A stretch of DNA of 64,000 nt from Dyella_B sp036746095 (GCF_036746095.1 NZ_DAIOEU010000014.1:1-64000); one strand, 5' to 3'; shown: positions 34,293 through 43,609, counted from the first letter of the stretch. The notes: generated by a model from the letters alone, not told the origin. Program-made: numbers and translations.

Positions 34293-35870
34293 ATGACGAA
34301 TGAAATCGCGAAACAGAAGCACGGCCACCGCGCCAACGACACCGTTGAAGATACGGAGGCGAGCGGCAAGATCTCACGCCGCGAATTCCTCACCGGTACG
34401 GCCATCACCGCAGCCGGACTGATGATCGTGCCCCGCCACGTTCTGGGCGGGCCCGGCCATACGCCGCCCAGCGATCGATTGAACATTGCCGGCATCGGTG
34501 TCGGTGGCATGGGTATGCACAACATGCGCGCTCTGGCCAGCGAGAACATCGTCGCCCTGTGCGATGTGGACTGGCGCTATGCGGAGAAATCTTTTCGCGC
34601 AATGGTCGAGGGCCTGGCGAAAACGCAGGCACGCCTCGACAAGGCGCAAACCGCCAAAGAACGCCAGGAGCTGCACGACGAGATCGAGCAGACCAAGCTG
34701 CTTGCCAGCAAGTTCGATTCGAGCAGGCGTTATACCGACTACCGCCGGATGCTCGAACAGCAGAAGGACATCGATGCGGTGGTCATTGCGACACCGGATC
34801 ACCTGCATGCGGTGATTGCCAGCGCGGCGATGAGCCATGGCAAGCATGTGTATCTGCAGAAGCCACTTACTTGGTCGATCGGCGAAGCCCGCGCATTGTC
34901 CAAGAAGGCGAAAGACAATCCCAGGCTCGTCACGCAGATGGGAAACCAGGGGCACTCGACCGACGATGCCCGGTTGATCAACGAGTACATCGCGGCTGGG
35001 GCGATCGGCGACGTTCGCGAGGTGCACGTCTGGACGAATCGTCCGCTGGCGTATTGGCCACAGGGTATTCCACGTCCGCAAGCCAGGCCGCAGCCGGACG
35101 ACGCGAACTGGAACGAAGACGCAGTGATGGATAGGCTCGCCAATGCCATGGCCGGCAATTATCCGAAGCCGGAAAGGCTGGCATGGGATCTGTTCCTCGG
35201 CCCCGGTCCCGTTGTCGACTACCACCCCGTGTATCACCCGTTCAATTGGCGCGGCTGGGTGGATTGGGGCGTGGGTGCCATCGGCGACATGGGGGCGCAT
35301 CTGATTGATTCCCCGTTCTGGTCGCTGGACCTGGGTTTTCCCACGTCCGTGGAAACCGTCTCAACGCCATTCAACGGCGCGTCGTATCCCATGGCGACGA
35401 TGACGTATTACGAGTTCCCCGCACTCGGCAGCAGGCCACCAGTGAAGCTCACCTGGTATGACGGCGCATTGCTGCCGCCGGGGCTGGAAGCATTGGGAGC
35501 CGGGCAGATGAGCAAGGACGGCGGTGTGCTGTACGTTGGCGACAAGGGCAAGCTGATCCACGAGACCTACGGCGCGAACCCGCGCCTGCTGCCGAAGTCG
35601 CTGCATGATTCGGTGGGCACGCCTCCGCAACTGTTCGCGCGCATCAAGACCTCGCACGAGATGAATTGGGTGGACGCGTGCAAGGGGAGGGCGGAAGCAT
35701 CTTCGCCGTTCTCGTACGCTGCACGGCTGACGGAGGTAATGCTGCTGGGCATCGTCTCCCTTCGCGCGGGCGGCAGGATCGAGTACGACGCGGCGAACAT
35801 GCGCATCACCAACAAGCCGGATGCGAATGCGTTTCTGCGGCGCGAGTATCGCGATGGGTGGGTTGTCTAA
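34293..35870 (+). CDS. Tat-exported Gfo/Idh/MocA-family oxidoreductase
   Basis: A 525-residue periplasmic dehydrogenase. ATG at 34293 is followed by the twin-arginine signal SRREFLTGTAI. The Rossmann part has IAGIGVGGMGMHNMRAL (GxGxxG), ALCDVDWRY and DAVVIATPDHLH, and the EKP-type catalytic region appears as LQKPLTWSIGEA. The C-terminal half (from about residue 290) is the larger alpha/beta sugar-binding domain. These exported members act on sugars or cyclitols, sometimes as glycoside-cleaving NAD-dependent enzymes. An in-frame TTG at 34236 is a less likely start. It is monocistronic. Confidence 0.93.
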   Translation: MTNEIAKQKHGHRANDTVEDTEASGKISRREFLTGTAITAAGLMIVPRHVLGGPGHTPPSDRLNIAGIGVGGMGMHNMRALASENIVALCDVDWRYAEKSFRAMVEGLAKTQARLDKAQTAKERQELHDEIEQTKLLASKFDSSRRYTDYRRMLEQQKDIDAVVIATPDHLHAVIASAAMSHGKHVYLQKPLTWSIGEARALSKKAKDNPRLVTQMGNQGHSTDDARLINEYIAAGAIGDVREVHVWTNRPLAYWPQGIPRPQARPQPDDANWNEDAVMDRLANAMAGNYPKPERLAWDLFLGPGPVVDYHPVYHPFNWRGWVDWGVGAIGDMGAHLIDSPFWSLDLGFPTSVETVSTPFNGASYPMATMTYYEFPALGSRPPVKLTWYDGALLPPGLEALGAGQMSKDGGVLYVGDKGKLIHETYGANPRLLPKSLHDSVGTPPQLFARIKTSHEMNWVDACKGRAEASSPFSYAARLTEVMLLGIVSLRAGGRIEYDAANMRITNKPDANAFLRREYRDGWVV

Positions 35871-36199
35871 AACAACAGCCAACGCCACGTTTCGCGTAGC
35901 CGAAACGTTTGATGCTTATCGCGATCGACCCCTTCCCTTACGGCAGTAGGGGAGGGTTGGGGTGGGGTTGCTTGGGCTTTAGCGCGCTGATGAATATCGA
36001 CAGACAGGTGTGATGGAAGCGGCCCGCCAGCGATATGCATGAGTGAGTGCCATGGGGGTAGCGCCAGTGACAGCCACTGTAAACATCGTCGCCCGGCGAA
36101 GGCCGGGGCCCAGCGTCTTTTTGAGGCGCCCCCAAAAAGTCACTGAGCTCTGGCTTTCGCCCACTACTGTCCAATCAATCACCGGGTAGCTCCGTCCAC
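35871..36199. other. Convergent intergenic region with REP-like element
   Basis: About 330 bases between two convergent genes; no gene seen. It holds a REP-like copy at 36087-36123 and a G-rich run (about 35948-35972) that may act in termination. Confidence 0.5.
36087..36123. repeat. REP-like element, copy 2
   Basis: CGTCGCCCGGCGAAGGCCGG followed by GGCCCAGC and a T-run. Its core (GTCGCC..GCGAAGGCCG.GG.CCAG) matches 34168-34200. The inner CCCGGC/GCCGGG can pair, so it may also serve as a terminator. Confidence 0.5.
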
Positions 36200-37330
36200 C
36201 TATGGCAGCACCGGGATCTGCGGTACGAGCCAGATGTTGTCGGCCGTGCAAGGTTGCATCGTCAACTGCGCACCGGCACTCCCCTCCGTCATGCAATACC
36301 CACTGACATTGCTCTGTATCAGATTGCCGAACCCTTGAAGTGTCCAATACTGCCCGGCGCTACCGTTGCATGCATCGGCAATCACCACGGCACCTTGCGA
36401 TGGATCTGCGTTGGCGACATCCAGGCAAAGATTGCTCTGTAGCCGCACTGTGCCATCCTTCGCAAATACCCAGGCCTGTCCCTCTGACTTCTCGTCGCAT
36501 GTCTGGGTGGTAATCGCCGCGCCACTGGTTTTGCCGTCACCCGCATCCGCGCAAAGGCCACTCAGTGCACCCACGACTTCACCGCGCGGCAAATTGCCGA
36601 AACCGTTGAGCTGATCACTGCCGGGTGTGTAGGTGATGATGCTGGTGTTGCTGAAACCAGCGCACGTCGCGAGGGTGCCTGCACTGGAGACGGTAGAGGC
36701 GTACTGGCCACCATTGCCGGTCGGCGCGCCGATCACCGCTTCGCTATAGGGTTGGTTGTAGCAGTTCGAATTGGGGGATTTCGCCTCCCGATAGGTCGTT
36801 CGGCCCACCATGCCTTGCGGCGTAATACTGGTGGCACCCGTCAGGATGCTTCCCAGCTTGAAAGACTGCTGGGTATGTGGGTCGGTAACCGTAGCGCCAA
36901 GCCACTGACCGCCTTCATAAGCAACGTGGAACTGATAGTTCAGAGTATTTAGCCAGTGATAGGGCAGGCGGCAGGTGACGCGCGGGGAAGCTCCACCGTG
37001 AACGGTGCAATAGCTGCCGGCTGCGCCGCTCTTGTAATGCGTGGCACCCTGCACCGTAAAGACGAAACCGGGGCCCAGGTTGGCATTGTCCTCCATGCCC
37101 GCACGGCCAATGTCGCCGGTGCCGGATAGAACAAACCGGTTGCTCCACAAGACGTTCGCGCGATAACCCGGATCCGCCTCCACGTTGATGCCGAAATCTA
37201 TTGAAGTCAGCGAGGTGACCGTGGAATCCCATTGGTATTTGGCGTACGTTCCGGGTACGTCGCCGGCGTGGGCGATGAGTGGAAACAGCAATAGCCAGGG
37301 CAGGCTGTACAAGCTCTTTGTCGCCTTCAT
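36200..37330 (-). CDS. Secreted protein with C-terminal ricin-B lectin (CBM13) domain, paralogue 1
   Basis: A 376-residue exported protein (signal peptide residues 1-22, ending AHA). Residues 23-180 form a domain of unknown family with conserved cysteines; residues about 240-376 are a ricin-type beta-trefoil carbohydrate-binding module (CADAGDGKTSG, GQAWVF, LCLDVANADPSQGAVV, GQYWTL: repeated Q-x-W). It probably binds extracellular or wall polysaccharide. It is a tandem paralogue of the next gene (start-to-start distance 1.5 kb), and the upstream regions of the two genes are also nearly identical. No catalytic domain is recognised. Confidence 0.88.
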   Translation of the reverse strand: MKATKSLYSLPWLLLFPLIAHAGDVPGTYAKYQWDSTVTSLTSIDFGINVEADPGYRANVLWSNRFVLSGTGDIGRAGMEDNANLGPGFVFTVQGATHYKSGAAGSYCTVHGGASPRVTCRLPYHWLNTLNYQFHVAYEGGQWLGATVTDPHTQQSFKLGSILTGATSITPQGMVGRTTYREAKSPNSNCYNQPYSEAVIGAPTGNGGQYASTVSSAGTLATCAGFSNTSIITYTPGSDQLNGFGNLPRGEVVGALSGLCADAGDGKTSGAAITTQTCDEKSEGQAWVFAKDGTVRLQSNLCLDVANADPSQGAVVIADACNGSAGQYWTLQGFGNLIQSNVSGYCMTEGSAGAQLTMQPCTADNIWLVPQIPVLP

Positions 37331-37509
37331 GATTGCCTCCGTTGATTGTCCCCTTGTTGATGACGCTACTGGCTTGCGCGATCAACCGTTGCCTGGAAGC
37401 CGCACAAGAGTTCGGGCGAACGCCGCTGCCACGCCGTGTGCTGCGGCATGTCGTGATTTATGCGGTCATTCCCAACAAAGAGCTTATTCGGAGGGAAGTC
37501 GATGGCGCG

Positions 37510-37523
37510 TGACAACGTTTACA
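37510..37523 (-). promoter_or_regulatory. LacI-type operator upstream of lectin paralogue 1
   Basis: Read towards the gene: TGTAAACGTTGTCA, which fits the LacI/GalR-family pattern TG-N-AA-N-CG-N-T-NN-CA with the central CG. A homologous site lies at the same place upstream of paralogue 2. Confidence 0.6.
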
Positions 37524-37557
37524 TAGCGTACGGCCATCAGGAAAGCGGGTGATGCAC

Positions 37558-37600
37558 GAAGGCCGGGATCCATCCGGATTGGAAATGGATTCCGGCCTTC
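37558..37600. repeat. Palindromic REP-like repeat
   Basis: GAAGGCCGGGATCCAT (37558-37573) pairs with ATGGATTCCGGCCTTC (37585-37600) with one mismatch, followed by ACGGGAATGACG. Palindromes of this sequence type are common dispersed elements in Lysobacterales genomes. Confidence 0.65.
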
Positions 37601-37720
37601 ACGGGAATGACGAACGGCTCTCTATCAATTAATGCGAATCGCCATATCCAACAACTGCAAGAAAAGGTCAATCTTCCAGCATTGCTTCCTTCGAGCAATC
37701 GATCATATAAAAAACCATGT

Positions 37721-38833
37721 CTACGGCAGCACCGGCAACACCGGCATAGACCAATTCTGACCGGCCGCTCCCGTGCATTCCTGGATCGTCAACTGCGTAC
37801 CGGCAGCCCCCTCCGCCAGGCAATACTGGCTGCCGCCGAGATTGCTAAATAGAAGATTGCGGGCGCCCCCGATAGACCACTGCTGACTGGCGCTGCCTGT
37901 GCATTGATCCACAATCACCGCCGCGCCGGATGGCGAGTCGGGATTGGCAACGTCCAGGCAAAGATTGCTCTGCAGCCGCATAGTGCCGTCCCTCCCAAGC
38001 ACCCAGGCTTGGGCTTCCTTCTTTTTGTTGCAGCTCTGAGTGGTAGCCGGCACGTTGGTTTGGCCACTTCCCGCATCCACGCAAAGGTTATCGTCGCCCT
38101 GATACAAACCGCGCAGCAAATTGCCCGAGGCATTGAACTGTTCACCGTTCAGGACTTCGCTGAAGTTGCTGCATGTTGTGTTGGTCCCGGTGCTTGAAAC
38201 AGTGGCTTGGACACCGTTGCTGCTGGGTGCGTCGAATATCACGTCACTGTAGGGTTGGTTGTAGCAGTTCGCGTTGGGCGAGCGGCCTTCAAGATATGTC
38301 GTCCGGCTCACCATGCCCTGCGGTGAAAGACTGGTGGCGTCAGTAAGGATGCTGCCTAGCTTTAAGGACAAGCTGGGGTTGTAGAGGTCGGTAACCGTAA
38401 CCCCCAGCCACTGGCCGCCTTCATAGGCAACGTGGAATTGATAATCAGTGACTGTGGACCACATAGGTATGCGGCAGGTAACACGGGGATTTTCGCCGCT
38501 GTAAACTACGCAGCTGCTTCCGGGATCGCCGGCTTGATACTGCGTTGCGCCCCGTATTGTAAACACGAAATTGGGGCCGAGACGGCTGTTGTCCTCCATG
38601 CCGACATAGCCGCCGTTACTGCTACCGACCAGGCGGAAATGGTCGGCAAAACGCACATTCGCGCGATAACCCGGATCGGCCTGCACGTTGATGTCATAGT
38701 CCACCGAAGTTAGTCCGGTAACCGAGGAACTCCATTGATACTTGGCATAGGTGCCGGGTACGTCGCCGGCGTGGGCGAAGCATGGGAGTAGCAAAAGCAG
38801 TGGCAAGCTATACAAGCTTTTTTTCGCCTTCAT
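37721..38833 (-). CDS. Secreted protein with C-terminal ricin-B lectin (CBM13) domain, paralogue 2
   Basis: A 370-residue exported protein. ATG at 38833 (GGAGGCAATC before it) gives the signal peptide MKAKKSLYSLPLLLLLPCFA; the frame is open further upstream, but that DNA matches the non-coding region of the paralogue. Same layout as the gene at 36200-37330: N-terminal cysteine-containing domain, then a beta-trefoil lectin (CVDAGSGQTN, AQAWVL, LCLDVANPDSPSGAAV, QQWSI). The two were made by tandem duplication and have diverged in the N-terminal half, while the promoter blocks stayed nearly identical. Confidence 0.88.
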   Translation of the reverse strand: MKAKKSLYSLPLLLLLPCFAHAGDVPGTYAKYQWSSSVTGLTSVDYDINVQADPGYRANVRFADHFRLVGSSNGGYVGMEDNSRLGPNFVFTIRGATQYQAGDPGSSCVVYSGENPRVTCRIPMWSTVTDYQFHVAYEGGQWLGVTVTDLYNPSLSLKLGSILTDATSLSPQGMVSRTTYLEGRSPNANCYNQPYSDVIFDAPSSNGVQATVSSTGTNTTCSNFSEVLNGEQFNASGNLLRGLYQGDDNLCVDAGSGQTNVPATTQSCNKKKEAQAWVLGRDGTMRLQSNLCLDVANPDSPSGAAVIVDQCTGSASQQWSIGGARNLLFSNLGGSQYCLAEGAAGTQLTIQECTGAAGQNWSMPVLPVLP

Positions 38834-39238
38834 GATTGCCTCCGTTAATTGTCCCCTTTGTGATGACGCTAGACGCTGCTGGCTCGCGTGATCAAACCCT
38901 CGCCTGGAAGCCGCACAAGGGTTCGGGCGAACACCGCTCTCCCACACCGCATGCTGCGGCATGTCGTGATCCAAGCGGTCATTCCCAACAAAGAGCTTAT
39001 TCGGAGGGAAGTCGATGGCGCGTGATAACGTTTACATGCGTTATTCAATGGATGAGCTGGTGGCGGTGCTTGCATCGGCATGCTGGCCAGCTAGATGAAA
39101 AGTTGTCAGGTTTCTTTCTTAAGGCATGGTGTTTTGATGCGCTAAACACAAGGCCGCTAAAAAGTCATATGAATAAATGGCATGCATTTATCTTTCGCCA
39201 GAAATTATTTTCGCATTCAGTTGAAATCTTCAGAACAT
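38834..39238. other. Intergenic control region of lectin paralogue 2
   Basis: About 405 bases. It contains the second copy of the conserved 63-base block (38975-39037) with its LacI-type operator. The part beyond 39100 is AT-rich without a recognised feature. Confidence 0.65.
39023..39036 (-). promoter_or_regulatory. LacI-type operator upstream of lectin paralogue 2
   Basis: Read towards the gene: TGTAAACGTTATCA. It differs in one base from the site at 37510-37523 and sits in a block that is otherwise identical. Confidence 0.6.
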
Positions 39239-39850
39239 TCACTTTTTTTCGTGCGGACTTTCATAATTGCACTTTTCTTCTGGACGCTGTGAGCCAGTTA
39301 AGATGAAGAGTGGATCCTTGTCTAGCGCATTCGTTGATCTTTGGTTCGTAGGGCCAAAATCTAAGAAAGACTGAAGGGCGTCGGGGCGTTCAAGCCCAGG
39401 GGTTGCGAAGCCACGAATGCATTCGCGATTCATATCTACGATCGTTGCCCAAGTGAAACTAGGCCCGGAGGCAAGACGATGGACTCCATAAAGCGCTACC
39501 GCGCTATTCAAGCGCTCGCATAGCACACTCGAAAATTTTTGAAATCCGTCTCGGCATCGCGAAAATTGAAAGCGATCTTTGTGGAGATCTTCAAGGACGC
39601 CTTCAGAAACGACATTCCAAAGTCTCGGCGCGATTGCTGAATAGTAGGGGTTTACGGAGTGGTAGCTGAGCACTTGAGCGAGGGCGCATCCTGCGTCGAA
39701 CGCTCTGCAGAGAGTGCGTTCATTCCTCGCGAAGCGAATAAGCGCCACAAGAGCGCCAGTCGTCCTGAAGTCGGCCAGTCGGTCGGCTACATCGAGCGCT
39801 TGACCCGACAACAAGCTGCATACGAAATGCCTCAAAGGCGATTTTCTCAA
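39239..39850 (-). CDS. Hypothetical protein, unrecognised
   Basis: A frame of about 203 codons with alternative starts (TTG at 39850 is the furthest). The translation is protein-like in composition (FQFSRCRDGFQKFSSVLCERL, MNRECIRGFATP), with no signal peptide, membrane helix or motif I recognise. The DNA is less GC-rich than the neighbours, which fits acquired DNA. It stands alone between the lectin promoter and the NmrA gene. It could be a real orphan gene, a decayed gene or a chance frame. Confidence 0.4.
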   Translation of the reverse strand: MRKSPLRHFVCSLLSGQALDVADRLADFRTTGALVALIRFARNERTLCRAFDAGCALAQVLSYHSVNPYYSAIAPRLWNVVSEGVLEDLHKDRFQFSRCRDGFQKFSSVLCERLNSAVALYGVHRLASGPSFTWATIVDMNRECIRGFATPGLERPDALQSFLDFGPTNQRSTNALDKDPLFILTGSQRPEEKCNYESPHEKK

Positions 39851-39919
39851 TCCCTTTGATCGATGCCCGCGCAGCGGGTGGGAATCCCAATCCCTGCCAC
39901 GCGAGCATCGTGGGGAAGC

Positions 39920-40792
39920 TCAGGCAACAGCCTCGGCAACCTCCGCTACAAACCCGCGATACGACCGTAGCGGCCGCCCCAGCAGCTGGGTCAGGCGCGG
40001 CACGTCGCCCGGTTCCGGGATCATGCCGTCGCTGACCCAGCGTTCGGCCATCAGCCGCATCTCGTAGGCCATCCAGGGAGGCATGAAACCGGCGGCGTTC
40101 TGTTCGAACGCGGCGGGGTCATCGCCGCCGTACACCACCGGGCGTCCCAGCGCGTCCGTCCAGATAGCCGCCACGTCCGCGCCGGTGAGCGTGTCCGGGC
40201 CGACCAGGTTGATCGTTTCGATCGGCAGGGTGTCCGGGCTTTCGCTGCGACGGATCAGTTCGATCGCAGCGACTTCGGCGATGTCGCGCGCATCGACCAT
40301 CGCCAGACCCTTGTGGCCGATCGGCATCGGGTAGACGCCGTGGTCGAGCACCACGTCCTTGATCATGTGCTCGTTGTCGATGAAATAGCTCGGCCGCAGG
40401 ATCGTGGCGCTGAAGCCCATCTGCTGCAGCATGCGCTCGGCGCCGAATTTCACCGCGAAGTGCGGCACGTTGACGTAGCGGTCCGCGTGGATCACTGACA
40501 GGTAGACCACCCGCTTCACGCCCGCCTCGCGGGCCAGGTTGAGCGTGAGGACCGCCTGGGTGAACTCGTCGCCGGTCACCGCATTGAGCAGGAACAGCGT
40601 GCTGACGCCGTCGAAAGCGGCGCGTAGGGCGTCGAGGTCGAGCAGGTCGCCCTTCGCCACCTCCACGCCGGCGGGGAAGGTGGCTTTGGCGGGATCGCGG
40701 GTGAGCACCCGCACCGGGGCGCCGCGCTGGGCGAGCTGGTCGACGACGTGGCGGCCGACGCGGCCGGTGGCACCAGTTACGAGGATGGTCAT
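39920..40792 (-). CDS. NmrA-family NAD(P)H-binding oxidoreductase/redox sensor
   Basis: A 290-residue atypical short-chain dehydrogenase. MTILVTGATGRVGRHVVDQL carries the GxxGxxG dinucleotide loop, followed by VRVLTRDPAKA and, at mid-length, RPSYFIDN. There is no YxxxK pair, so it is of the NmrA/NAD-binding type rather than a classical epimerase. ATG at 40792 matches the domain start. It is divergently paired with a LysR regulator 98 bases away, the usual arrangement for a LysR target gene. Confidence 0.92.
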   Translation of the reverse strand: MTILVTGATGRVGRHVVDQLAQRGAPVRVLTRDPAKATFPAGVEVAKGDLLDLDALRAAFDGVSTLFLLNAVTGDEFTQAVLTLNLAREAGVKRVVYLSVIHADRYVNVPHFAVKFGAERMLQQMGFSATILRPSYFIDNEHMIKDVVLDHGVYPMPIGHKGLAMVDARDIAEVAAIELIRRSESPDTLPIETINLVGPDTLTGADVAAIWTDALGRPVVYGGDDPAAFEQNAAGFMPPWMAYEMRLMAERWVSDGMIPEPGDVPRLTQLLGRPLRSYRGFVAEVAEAVA

Positions 40793-40890
40793 GGCATGTA
40801 CTCCGAGTGGGTGGGTTGGGAACACACTCGTCATGCTATCGACCCAAATTCGCAGGCATAGCCGCTAAAGTGGGACGCCTCGTCTCACAG

Positions 40891-41793
40891 ATGGAACACA
40901 TGGATCTGCTCGCGCTCGCCGATTTCAACCTCGTGGCCCGCCATGGTGGGCTCGGCCGGGCCGCGCGCGAAGCGGGCCGGCCCAAGGCCACGCTGTCCCG
41001 GCGTGTGGCCGAACTGGAGGCCAGCCTGGATCTGCGCCTGTTCGAGCGTGGCGCGCGATCGCTCAAGCTCACCGAAGAGGGCCGAGCGCTTTACGAACGC
41101 ACGGCGCTCCTGCTCACCGAGCTCGATGAGACCGCTACGGCCATCGCCTCCGGCGGCCACACTGCCCGCGGGCGTTTGCGCATCAGCGCGCCGCTTCTCT
41201 TTTCACAGACCGCGATGGGCAAGCTCGCGGCCGGCTTCGCGCTCCGGTTTCCGCAGGTGCAACTGGAGATCACTGCCGAAGACCGCGCCGTGGACATGAT
41301 CGAAGAGGCCTACGACCTAGTCATTCGCGTCAATCCCGAACCCGATGCCAACTTGGTGGGACGTATCTTTCTGCGCGATCGACTGGTAGTCGTCGCCAGT
41401 GCGAACCTGGCCAAGACCGCAGACAACGAGCCCGTGCCAGTCATCGTCCGTGGCGCGGTGCAGCCGACGGAAACCTGGACGATGACCACGCCCATCGGGC
41501 CGTCCACGCTCATCGCCAAGCCGGTGATCGGCCTGTCATCGCTGCTCATGATTCGCGATGCCGCGCGCATGGGCGCCGGTGCCGCCCGCCTGCCGTTGTC
41601 GCTCGCCAGCCCCGATCTTGCCGCCGGCACGTTGGTGCAGTGGGGCAGGGTGGACGGACCGGAGATCGAACTGTGGGCGCTCTATCCAACGCGTCGACTC
41701 CTCAGCGCACGCGTCTCGGCTTTTCTGGACTATTTGAGAGAAGCGTTTCCGAGAGGGACGCCGGATGAACTGGCGGCCTATGTGAGTGGATAA
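40891..41793 (+). CDS. LysR-family transcriptional regulator
   Basis: A 300-residue regulator. ATG at 40891 (MEHMDLLALADFNLVARHGG) begins the winged helix-turn-helix (LGRAAREAGRPKATLSRRVAELEASL). It is followed by the linker helix and a substrate-binding domain (LRISAPLLFSQTAMGKL). The longer upstream frame lies over the divergent promoter and is not used. It likely controls the adjacent NmrA-type gene; its inducer is unknown. Confidence 0.93.
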   Translation: MEHMDLLALADFNLVARHGGLGRAAREAGRPKATLSRRVAELEASLDLRLFERGARSLKLTEEGRALYERTALLLTELDETATAIASGGHTARGRLRISAPLLFSQTAMGKLAAGFALRFPQVQLEITAEDRAVDMIEEAYDLVIRVNPEPDANLVGRIFLRDRLVVVASANLAKTADNEPVPVIVRGAVQPTETWTMTTPIGPSTLIAKPVIGLSSLLMIRDAARMGAGAARLPLSLASPDLAAGTLVQWGRVDGPEIELWALYPTRRLLSARVSAFLDYLREAFPRGTPDELAAYVSG

Positions 41794-42200
41794 AAAGGCA
41801 CAACGGAGTAGGGCACAGCGACAATCGTCGCCAGCGATCGCTCGTGAGCCACGACAGCTAGCGCACTCGCCTTGACTCACCAACACCCTGGGTCTACCCC
41901 GTCACTACGGACACTTCAAGGAAACCTCATGATGATGCAGAGGCGAGTCCTGCCTCCGGCGGATTGGCTAGCGATTAGGGACTGTTATCGAGGGTAGGGC
42001 AGGCGGCTGGGCCTTCGGCCATCTTCCGATCCATGATCTGTCTAACGGCTTCTTATTTAAATGCCGGCGTAAAACGCGGTGGTGCTCATCGGACTTCCTC
42101 CTATGCTCAAACACTCCTGGTTCAGGTAAGCGCTTAGATCTAAATTTATGAACGAAAAGATCTAGGATCGATTAACATGCACTAACTTCCCCGAGTGCAT
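41794..42200. other. Intergenic region upstream of desaturase with repeat copy
   Basis: About 400 bases. It holds direct-repeat copy 1 (41971-41999). Just before the desaturase there are two AGATCT-centred sites 22 bp apart (TAGATCTA at 42135-42142; AGATCT at 42158-42163) in an AT-rich stretch, a possible regulator site. No gene seen. Confidence 0.5.
41971..41999 (+). repeat. 29-bp direct repeat, copy 1
   Basis: GCGATTAGGGACTGTTATCG followed by AGGGTAGGG; matches 43581-43609 at 26 of 29 bases. The pair brackets the desaturase gene. Confidence 0.7.
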
Positions 42201-43325
42201 ATGATGCCCATTGAGTCGTCCCATCGAATGGCCGATGCCGTTCGAGACCAGCCTGTGGATGCCCGCGAGAACAGATTGAAGTTTAGCGGCGACAACACGT
42301 TTCATCGCGAGTTACGGCGACGAGTCGATACTTATTTCAAGCGCAACGAACACAAGCAGCGCGACAATGCGCGCATGTATCTGAAGACGACGATCATCCT
42401 CGTTTCTTTCGTCGCCTCGTATGTACTGCTGGTGTTTTTCGCAGCAAACTGGTGGCAGGGCCTATTCCTAAGCGCTGTGCTTGGTGTCGCCACGGCGCAG
42501 ATCGGTTTCAACATCCAGCACGATGCTGGTCACCACGCGTATTCGGAACGCCGTTCGGTCAACAAATGGATGGCCAGGACACTAGACATGGTCGGTGGAA
42601 GTTCGTACATCTGGCATTGGAAGCATGCTCACTTCCATCACACTTACGTCAACATTGACGATTACGACAGCGATATAAGCCTTGGCTGGCTGGCGCGGCT
42701 TTCGCCGCAGCAAAAGCGTTATTGGCACCATCGCTGGCAGCACATTTATCTGTGGTTGCTGTACGGCTTCACGGTCATCAGCTGGCATTTGCATGATGAC
42801 TTCCGCGACATCCTCACGGCCACCATCGGCAAGCGCAAGATGCCACGGCCACGTGGAAAGGATTTGATGGGTTTCATACTCGGCAAGGTCGTCTTCTTCA
42901 CCCTCGCTTTCGGGTTACCGCTGGTATTTCATTCAATTGGCGTCGTCCTGCTGTACTACGCCGTGGTCACCATGGTTACGGGGCTGCAACTCGCACTGGT
43001 GTTTCAACTGGCGCATGCCGTGGAAGAAGCGTCGTTCCCGTCTCCGGATGAATCTGGGCGCATAGACACGCCATGGGCGATCCACCAGCTTGAGACCACG
43101 GTGAACTTCTCGCCCGACAACAAGCTGGTCACCTGGTTGGTCGGTGGCCTGAACTTTCAGATCGAGCATCACCTGTTTCCGCGCATCTGCCATGTCCACT
43201 ATCCGGCCATTTCACGCGTGGTCGAGACAACTTGCCGCGAATACGGCGTGCCCTACCAAACGAATCGCTCATTCGGCGCGGGAATCGCCTCGCACTATCG
43301 CTGGCTGCGGCAGATGGGCAGATAA
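42201..43325 (+). CDS. Membrane fatty-acid/acyl-CoA desaturase
   Basis: A 374-residue integral di-iron desaturase. The three histidine boxes are intact: HDAGHH (about residues 109-114), HAHFHH (about 143-148) and QIEHHLFP (near residue 320), with membrane helices between. The last box beginning with Q is the mark of front-end (delta-6-type/linoleoyl) desaturases, but there is no fused cytochrome b5. It would introduce a double bond into membrane lipids, perhaps for cold or membrane stress. The start is ATG 42201, with GTG 42195 an alternative. It is flanked by a 29-bp direct repeat. Confidence 0.93.
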   Translation: MMPIESSHRMADAVRDQPVDARENRLKFSGDNTFHRELRRRVDTYFKRNEHKQRDNARMYLKTTIILVSFVASYVLLVFFAANWWQGLFLSAVLGVATAQIGFNIQHDAGHHAYSERRSVNKWMARTLDMVGGSSYIWHWKHAHFHHTYVNIDDYDSDISLGWLARLSPQQKRYWHHRWQHIYLWLLYGFTVISWHLHDDFRDILTATIGKRKMPRPRGKDLMGFILGKVVFFTLAFGLPLVFHSIGVVLLYYAVVTMVTGLQLALVFQLAHAVEEASFPSPDESGRIDTPWAIHQLETTVNFSPDNKLVTWLVGGLNFQIEHHLFPRICHVHYPAISRVVETTCREYGVPYQTNRSFGAGIASHYRWLRQMGR

Positions 43326-43580
43326 ACGGTTTCGCCATACTGCAACCGTCCCCCATCGCGCACGCATGCAATAGATATGTCGCCCCTGAACGCGCGAGTA
43401 AAAGAGGAAGTGACCAGCGCATTGCGAGGTGTTGGGGTACATCCGCACTGGCTAGTCGGTTTGTGGCGGACGACCGTGTCGATGATAGCCATGGCCGTTG
43501 CACGCCACGGATTGATGTCGTCACCCCAAGCGCACGGTGGCCAAGCCGCGCCGTTCATCCCTCTGCGGCCACAGGGATGG

Positions 43581-43609
43581 GCGATTAGGGCGCGTTATCG
43601 AGGGTAGGG
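43581..43609 (+). repeat. 29-bp direct repeat, copy 2
   Basis: GCGATTAGGGCGCGTTATCG followed by AGGGTAGGG, 26 of 29 bases identical to 41971-41999 and in the same orientation. Confidence 0.7.

Larger units (their letters stand above)
37331..37720. other. Intergenic control region of lectin paralogue 1
   Basis: About 390 bases. It holds a 63-base block (37462-37524) nearly identical to 38975-39037, the LacI-type operator in it, and an imperfect palindromic repeat at 37558-37600. No gene seen. Confidence 0.7.
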
